The translations under genes were made by a program, and so were the position numbers. DNA of 64,000 nt from CAWHJN01 sp963829705. Its GTDB lineage: Bacteria; Bacteroidota; Rhodothermia; Rhodothermales; BA12. The stretch is from assembly GCA_963829705.1 (NCBI GenBank), contig CAWHJN010000001.1:496001-560000 (forward strand), in the 5' to 3' direction. The notes under the pieces were generated by a model that saw nothing but the letters and a program-made list of their open reading frames with translations, did no database searches and was not told where the DNA came from. Shown here piece after piece: positions 57,268-64,000 of the stretch. The first letter of the stretch is position 1. The number at the start of each line of letters is the position of its first letter.

Positions 57268-60200
57268 TCAGAGATTCAGGCGAACATCTGCCGCGTTGTC
57301 GTGGGTCTTGGGATCAATCAGCAGGTGGCGCGGGTCGATTTCCACCCGCGCCGGCTGGCGCGGCACCAGCACGGTGATGCGCTGGCCGCCGGAGCGGACG
57401 CGATGCAGACGCTGATACAGCGGCGCGCCGGGCGTGTCCTCGCCCTCTCCCGCCGCGAAGACACCGACCTCGACGAGGTCGTCCATCGGCATCTCGGTCA
57501 CGACGCCCACGCTGTCGACGGCCACCTTGCGCGCCCGCACGTCGAGCGTCACACGCCACGCGCCCGTGCCGGTCGGCTCCACGGTGACCCCATCCGTCGC
57601 CAGGTCCCAGAACGTGTTCCGTTCGAAGAGATCCGCGAGGAGGTAGTGAAGGGTGTCCGGCGTGACGGCCTGGAGTTCGCGGTAGAGGTCGAGCGAGGTC
57701 GGGAGCGGCGGCTCCCCACCACTGTGCTCGGCCAGCAGGCGCCGGAGCGCGGCGTTCACCGGCCTCTCGCCGACGTACTCCCGCAGCGCGTACATCGCGA
57801 AGGGGCCCTTTCGGTACGCGTCGAAGTACTCCACCGCCCGGAGGAGCGGGACGCCGGACTCGGGCTTCGGGGCGAGGTATGCCTGGCGCATCACGCCCAT
57901 CAGCCGCTCAAGGTGGTCCGGGCCGAGGGCGTCTTCGACCACGTCCATCGCGCTGTACCACGCGAGGCTCTCGGTCAGCAGCGGTGCCCCCTCGACCAGC
58001 GCCGGCACGAGCCGGTGCCCCCACCACTGGTGGGCAACCTCATGCGCCATCACGGCGAAGGCGAAGTCGACGTCGCGAGGGTCCTCGTCCGGGAGCATGG
58101 CAGCGAGGCCATCGCGAACGGTGATGAGGCCGGAGAACGCTGAGGCCCCCAAACCCGGCTCGGGCGACGCGACGATCTTGAGCTGGCGGTGCGGGTAAGG
58201 TCCGAGCCGTTCGCTGAGCGTCGCGAGCGTGGCCTGGGCGGCGCGGATGAATCGCTCGACGTTCTCGTCCCGCCCGGGCTGGTAGAACACCTGGATCTGC
58301 ACGTCCTGCCCCGCTGGGTTCTCCCAGCGCCCCTCGCGCACGGCGTAGTGGGCGGAGAGGATGGCGAAGTCGGCGCTGACCGGCGCGTCCGTCACGTAGC
58401 GGACGTAGCGGCGGCCGTCCTCGGTCCACGTCCGGACGAGCGCGCCGGGCGCCACGGCCATCTGGTCCCCGGCCGTCCCGACCGTCACGTCGAGGTCGAC
58501 GAGCGGCTGGGCGTTCCGGTCGTACCGCGCGGCCTCGTCGCCCAGCGGGGGGACGACGGGGCGCGGCGGGAGCCCGTGGTCCCCCCGCGCCTGTACGCTC
58601 GTCAGGATGCGGTCCTGCTGGAAGCCGATGCGGGGCAGCCACGCCTCCGTCCTGACGGAGACCCCCCGTTCCACGACCTGCGTGAGCTGGCTCGCGGCGC
58701 CGCCGTTGGTGAAGCCGCGCGGCGCGTAGCGGACGGCGAACCCCATCCGCAGCGTGTCGCCGGGCAAGAGCGGGCGGGCCAGCCGGTAGACCCGGTGGCC
58801 GAGGTCGTCGTCCACACGCACGGGCTCCGTCGCCTGGTCGAACGTCACGGACTCCGTCACTATCTGCAACGAGGTGGCGACGTGGAGGGTGTCGATTGTG
58901 GTGCCGGTTTCGTTGACGAGCCGGTAGGTGCCCCGCACAGTGGCCTCGCGCCGCTCCGGGTAGAGCTCCACGCGCAGGTCGGCTGCCGTCACGTGCGGCT
59001 GCGGCACGCCCTCGTAGCGCCCGTAACGCAACTCGTATTCGGCCTGTCGCGCCGCTACTTCCTCGTCCGTGTGGTACTCGTTGAGGACGTTCGTGTTATA
59101 GAAGACGAACCCGCCCGCGAGCACGACAACCGCCCCACCGACGACCGCCAGCCCGACCAAGCCGGGCGTGACGCCGCGCCGCGCCGTCCCGTGCCGCTCC
59201 CGCAGCCCGTGCGCTACACCTCGCACCCGGTATACCCACGCGGCGGCGGCGAGCAGCAGCGCCCACCCCGTCCAGTACAGCTTGAACAGGAGGAAGGGTC
59301 GGAGCGAGGCGCCAAAACCGGTCAGCTCCGCATACGCCCAGGCGGGTGCGGCGCCATAGGCCAGCAGGTGGTGCTTTACGCCGAGAAGGGCCGCCGTGAA
59401 CGTGAAGGCATAGAGGGCCAGCGCGACGAGGTGCCCCACGTACTTCTGGTCCACCAGCACGTGGACCGCGAACGCGAGGACGGCGAAGAGGGCGTAGTCG
59501 GCCAGTTGGAGGCCGAAGAGCATGCCCAGGTAGAGGCCGGGCTCGACGTCCGTGTAGCCGAGGAGTACCTGCACGGCCAGGCCGGCCGCCATCATCAGCC
59601 CCTGGACGGCGACGATCACCAGGCCGAGAGCCAGCAGCCGGCCCAGGAGCAGGACGCCGTCCGGCACCGGCGCCGCGTCGACGAGGGCGGCCTGCCCCGC
59701 CTCCCGGTCCCCCCACACGAGCTCGCCCGCGTAGAAGATGAGGAGGGCCGTCACGAACAGGTGGAGACTGGTGTCTCCGAACAGGTCGACCACGCGGGCC
59801 GTGGTCGGCAGGAGCGGCACGCCGAGGTGCTCCATCAGCTCCGGGCCGATCAGCACCTGGAGCAGCGCGATGGCGACGAGCGGCACCCATCCCCACCCCC
59901 CGACGAGCTGGCGGAAGGCACGTCCGGCCACGGCGACCGTCTGCCGCACCCACACCGCGCCTCCGAACGAACGGGGGACGTGCGGCACGGCGATGGGGGC
60001 GTCCGCAAGGGGCCTGGGGGCGGCGGCATCCGTCGCCGGCTGTCGACGCCCGGTACGGCGGAAGAGGCCCGCCCCCGGCGCGTGGTGCGCGAGCCGGAAC
60101 CGGTGTGCGGCCAGCAGCCCGACGGCCGCCGCGATCCCGAGCCACAGCAGCCGGTTGGAGGCCAGCCACCCCTCGAACGGCACCAGCAACGCGTTCTCCT

Positions 60201-60879
60201 GGATCGGCGTCCACGACCGGAACAGGAGGGCGCTGGCGATGAAACCCAGCGGGTCCAGGTGCGCCGCCAGACCGTATCGCCCGAGCATTTCGGCGGTGAT
60301 CCACAGGTGGAGCTGCACACCGACGAAGAGGACGGCACCGGCGACGTAGCTCGCGAAGGCCCGGCGGCTCACGAGCGCTGCCACGAAGAGGAGCACGGAC
60401 CCGATGAAGACGTTCGGGAAGGCAGCGATCACGTACGGCCCTACGTACGCGGCGGCCCGGAACGGCCCGAGTCTTTCGGGTGCCGCGTCGGACGTGTGCA
60501 CGGCGAGGGCGACGACGCCCGTCGCGACCGCCAGCAGGAGCGCGTTCAGCACCAGAACGCCCAGGAACCGGCCTCCCAGCAGGGCCCACTTGCCGACCGG
60601 GGCCGTGTAGAGGAGCGACTCCATCCGTGCCTGTACGTCCCGCGTCGCGGCGTCGCCGGCCAGCGCCGCCGTCACGACCAGTCCGAACAGCCCGGCCAGG
60701 CTGATGTACTCGAAAAGCGCGGCCGGGGCGTTGATGAGGATGTCGCCGTTTTCGCCCGTCGTCATCTCCCGGACCATGTGGAAGACGAGCGCCAGCAAAG
60801 CCGCGACATAGAGCCACATCGAACGCCGGCGCAGTTGGTGGCGGACCTCAAAGCGGAAGACTTCCCAGAGCTTCATCAT
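57268..60879 (-). CDS. ABC-2 permease fused to M1 aminopeptidase
   Basis: 1203 residues. The first 600 contain about 12 membrane helices in two ABC-2 type blocks (the first begins MWLYVAALLALVFHMVREMT). A helix near 590-615 leads to an M1 metallopeptidase domain facing outside. It has the H-E-V-A-H motif (His946, Glu947, His950) in VMAHEVAHQWWGHRLVP and a downstream TESLAWYSAM carrying the third ligand. The exopeptidase region GASAFSGLITVRDG stands in place of GAMEN. Such permease/M1 fusions are known in Bacteroidota, and their substrate is not clear. The ATG at 60879 overlaps the upstream ATPase stop as ATGA, so the pair is a coupled transporter. Confidence 0.92.
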   Translation of the reverse strand: MMKLWEVFRFEVRHQLRRRSMWLYVAALLALVFHMVREMTTGENGDILINAPAALFEYISLAGLFGLVVTAALAGDAATRDVQARMESLLYTAPVGKWALLGGRFLGVLVLNALLLAVATGVVALAVHTSDAAPERLGPFRAAAYVGPYVIAAFPNVFIGSVLLFVAALVSRRAFASYVAGAVLFVGVQLHLWITAEMLGRYGLAAHLDPLGFIASALLFRSWTPIQENALLVPFEGWLASNRLLWLGIAAAVGLLAAHRFRLAHHAPGAGLFRRTGRRQPATDAAAPRPLADAPIAVPHVPRSFGGAVWVRQTVAVAGRAFRQLVGGWGWVPLVAIALLQVLIGPELMEHLGVPLLPTTARVVDLFGDTSLHLFVTALLIFYAGELVWGDREAGQAALVDAAPVPDGVLLLGRLLALGLVIVAVQGLMMAAGLAVQVLLGYTDVEPGLYLGMLFGLQLADYALFAVLAFAVHVLVDQKYVGHLVALALYAFTFTAALLGVKHHLLAYGAAPAWAYAELTGFGASLRPFLLFKLYWTGWALLLAAAAWVYRVRGVAHGLRERHGTARRGVTPGLVGLAVVGGAVVVLAGGFVFYNTNVLNEYHTDEEVAARQAEYELRYGRYEGVPQPHVTAADLRVELYPERREATVRGTYRLVNETGTTIDTLHVATSLQIVTESVTFDQATEPVRVDDDLGHRVYRLARPLLPGDTLRMGFAVRYAPRGFTNGGAASQLTQVVERGVSVRTEAWLPRIGFQQDRILTSVQARGDHGLPPRPVVPPLGDEAARYDRNAQPLVDLDVTVGTAGDQMAVAPGALVRTWTEDGRRYVRYVTDAPVSADFAILSAHYAVREGRWENPAGQDVQIQVFYQPGRDENVERFIRAAQATLATLSERLGPYPHRQLKIVASPEPGLGASAFSGLITVRDGLAAMLPDEDPRDVDFAFAVMAHEVAHQWWGHRLVPALVEGAPLLTESLAWYSAMDVVEDALGPDHLERLMGVMRQAYLAPKPESGVPLLRAVEYFDAYRKGPFAMYALREYVGERPVNAALRRLLAEHSGGEPPLPTSLDLYRELQAVTPDTLHYLLADLFERNTFWDLATDGVTVEPTGTGAWRVTLDVRARKVAVDSVGVVTEMPMDDLVEVGVFAAGEGEDTPGAPLYQRLHRVRSGGQRITVLVPRQPARVEIDPRHLLIDPKTHDNAADVRLNL

Positions 60880-61784
60880 GCCGCTATCTCAACCGTCTGG
60901 AGGCGCTGCCGACCTATGTGGCCTACCATCGCGCTGAAGTAGACGTCCTCCAGGTCCGGCACGACGGCTTCGAAGCCAGGGCCGGGGCAGGACTCACCGT
61001 AGACGTGGACGACGGTGCGGCCTGCCAGGAGCTTGGTCGAGATCACCGCGTGCGCCCGTTCCACCTCCGCCAGCTCGTCTTTCGGAACCACGCGGCGCCA
61101 GATCAGGCCCTTCAGTTCGGCCACTGCCTCCAGCGGGACCGCTTCGAGCAGGATCTCGCCCCGGTCGATGATGGCCATCCGCGTGCACAACTCACTCACG
61201 TCCTCGACGATGTGCGTCGAGAGCAGCACGACGCTGTTCTCGCCCAGCTCCGAGAGCAGATTGAGGAAACGGACCCGCTCGGCCGGATCGAGCCCGGCCG
61301 TCGGCTCGTCGACGATCATCAGCTTCGGGTTGCCCAGCAGGGCCACCGCCACGCCGAAGCGCTGCTTCATGCCGCCCGAATAACCGCCCAGCTTTTGCTT
61401 TCGCTTCTCCCACAGATTCACCTTACGGAGGAGGGCCTCGACGACCTCGCGGCGGCTCCGGCGGTCTGTGAACCCCTTAAGCACGGCGAAGTGGTCGAGG
61501 AGCCGCTCGGCGCTCACCTTTGGGTAAACGCCGAACTCCTGAGGGAGGTAGCCGAGCGTCTGGCGCACCTCGTCCTTCTGGCGAACCACGTCGATGTCCC
61601 CGAGGCTAATCTGCCCGGCGTCCGGTTCTTGGAGCGTGGCCAAGATGCGCATGAGCGTGGACTTGCCCGCCCCGTTGGGCCCGAGCAGGCCGTACATCCC
61701 TGGTGGGATCGTCAGCGTCACGTCCTTCAGTGCCTGAACCCCGTTGGGGTATGTTTTTGACACGCCGCGAATCTGGAGTTCCAT
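60876..61784 (-). CDS. ABC transporter ATP-binding protein
   Basis: 302 residues. Walker A is GPNGAGKSTLM, the Q-loop LGYLPQEFGVYPK, the signature GYSGGMKQRFGV, Walker B LMIVDEPTAGLDP, and the H-loop LLSTHIVEDV. The C-terminal extension (WRRVVPKDELAEVERAHAVI) is typical of ABC-2 partners of the CcmA type. It pairs with the overlapping permease/M1 gene and should power it. Confidence 0.95.
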   Translation of the reverse strand: MELQIRGVSKTYPNGVQALKDVTLTIPPGMYGLLGPNGAGKSTLMRILATLQEPDAGQISLGDIDVVRQKDEVRQTLGYLPQEFGVYPKVSAERLLDHFAVLKGFTDRRSRREVVEALLRKVNLWEKRKQKLGGYSGGMKQRFGVAVALLGNPKLMIVDEPTAGLDPAERVRFLNLLSELGENSVVLLSTHIVEDVSELCTRMAIIDRGEILLEAVPLEAVAELKGLIWRRVVPKDELAEVERAHAVISTKLLAGRTVVHVYGESCPGPGFEAVVPDLEDVYFSAMVGHIGRQRLQTVEIAA

Positions 61785-61972
61785 GTCGTGGGGTTAGCCA
61801 AATGTCAGCCGATACACCCCGTTGCGGGTCTGATGGGTCGGCGGCAACAGTGAATTGGCGCACTACTACGGCCCTCGCCGCCGAAGTTGCGGCCATTTTC
61901 TCTCCCTTGGCCGCCCCGCTCATGTCCTGATCTGCCCCCTTCGAGGCGGCTGGACGCCGGTGCGCCCGACAC

Positions 61973-62155
61973 TTGCGGGAAGCCAGCACCACCTACGTGC
62001 TCGAAGCCGCCCTCACCCACGGCCTCTCGGCCTGTGATGCCGAATGCGTCGCGCTGGCGAAAGAGCTCGGCGTGCCCCTCGCTACGAGCGACCAACAGGT
62101 GCTCACCACCTGTGTGGGCGTGGCCCTCTCCCCTGCTCTTCCCGCAGGACTGAAG
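61973..62155 (+). pseudogene. remnant of PIN-domain (VapC-like) protein
   Basis: The frame reads STTYVLEAALTHGLSACDAE, then CVALAKELGVPLATSDQQVL. This is the C-terminal half of a PIN-domain nuclease, usually the toxin of a VapBC pair. The conserved Asp of D-A-E and the S-D pair are present, but the N-terminal half with the first catalytic Asp is missing and no antitoxin gene is beside it. The downstream tail is not toxin-like. Confidence 0.6.
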
Positions 62156-62265
62156 GATGCTTCCTGGCGCACCAGGGGCTTGCAGGATGTAACGGGCCTC
62201 CGTGGCGGGCACTTCTCCCGCTCCACACGACACCACGCCCTATTGGACTCCGCTGCAGGGTAGCG

Positions 62266-63823
<1,558 letters not shown>

Positions 63824-63827
<4 letters not shown>

Positions 63828-64000
63828 GGGACGCGCACCAGCAATTGCTGCGACCGCTGCGCCGCGGTTTCGAGCACGACCAGATAGACGCCTGCACCCA
63901 CACGCGCGCCATCGGCGCCCTGGCCGTCCCACGCCACCTCGTGAGCGCCACCGGCCAGGTGTGCATCGTGCAGCACCTGCACGCGGCGCCCCAGCAGATC
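63824..64000 (-). CDS. C-terminus of a T9SS-sorted protein, rest outside window
   Basis: The last 58 residues form the end of a type A T9SS sorting domain: DLLGRRVQVL, then EVAWDGQGADGARVGAGVYL and SQQLLVRVP before the stop. It belongs to a larger exported protein whose body is beyond 64000. Its TGA overlaps the GH13 start as ATGA, so a secreted (perhaps glycan-binding or degrading) protein is translated just before the glucosidase. Confidence 0.75.

Noticed and set aside
58189..60942. A 917-codon plus-strand frame opposite the permease/M1 gene
   Set aside because: It mirrors a clear gene and its composition (Arg, Gly, His, Gln) is that of an antisense shadow.

Overview
The window is GC-rich DNA with genes packed tightly on both strands. 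It looks like chromosomal DNA of a member of the Rhodothermota (the Bacteroidota side of the FCB group, near Rhodothermus, Salinibacter and Rubricoccus). Supporting signs are a type IX secretion (T9SS) outer-membrane protein of the PorQ type, several secreted proteins ending in T9SS sorting domains, a DUF5686/carboxypeptidase-regulatory outer-membrane protein, a SprA-like surface protein, an RNase Y gene beside zapA and a 6S-like RNA, the absence of clear Shine-Dalgarno sequences, and a recurring TATTTTG-type -10 element. The genus call is inference; no marker gene was compared.

Layout. 1-2.4 kb: the end of a Nif3-family gene, a coiled-coil protein whose zinc ribbon has lost its cysteines, RNase P RNA, and tRNA-Leu(UAA). 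2.4-12.8 kb: envelope and housekeeping genes (SprA-like protein, NHL propeller, purD, Omp85-type barrel, glycosyltransferase, polysaccharide deacetylase, lipid kinase, gamma carbonic anhydrase). 12.9-26.2 kb: mutS, DUF5686 protein, patatin, a divergent DprA-like protein, recN, a membrane-anchored protein, secA. 26.4-30.6 kb: porQ, a T9SS cargo protein, a tiny leader-like peptide, endonuclease V, nitroreductase. 30.7-40.8 kb: a conserved translation and cell-division block, tRNA-Val, thrS, infC, rpmI, rplT, pheS, pheT, a zapB-like gene, zapA, 6S-like RNA, rny. 40.8-44.1 kb: a sensor kinase set among decayed genes (K+/H+ antiporter, isochorismatase, AAA ATPase, transposase, LytTR regulator). 44.2-51.6 kb: secreted proteins including an M30-like protein with an altered catalytic motif, a gluzincin-like lipoprotein, and more remnants. 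51.6-61.8 kb: two tandem MacB/FtsX-type permeases, a GNAT, and an ABC ATPase coupled to an ABC-2 permease/M1 peptidase fusion. 61.9-64 kb: a PIN-domain remnant, a GH13 glucosidase, and the end of another T9SS cargo.

The most interesting regulatory signal is a probable transcription attenuator in front of pheST. A 15-codon leader reading frame with three Phe codons starts on the rplT stop codon. It is followed by an antiterminator hairpin that overlaps a strong intrinsic terminator 20 bases before pheS. It resembles the E. coli pheM-pheST arrangement and appears to have been reached without needing any unusual protein.

A second pattern runs through the whole window. Eight otherwise intact genes, including the normally essential purD, each carry exactly one single-base indel in or next to a C/G run, four insertions and four deletions. 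This is more easily explained by homopolymer-length errors in the assembly than by decay. I therefore annotate these as whole genes with a marked frameshift. True decay (stops, large deletions, lost halves) is confined to 40.8-44.1 kb, 50.5-51.3 kb and about 62 kb.
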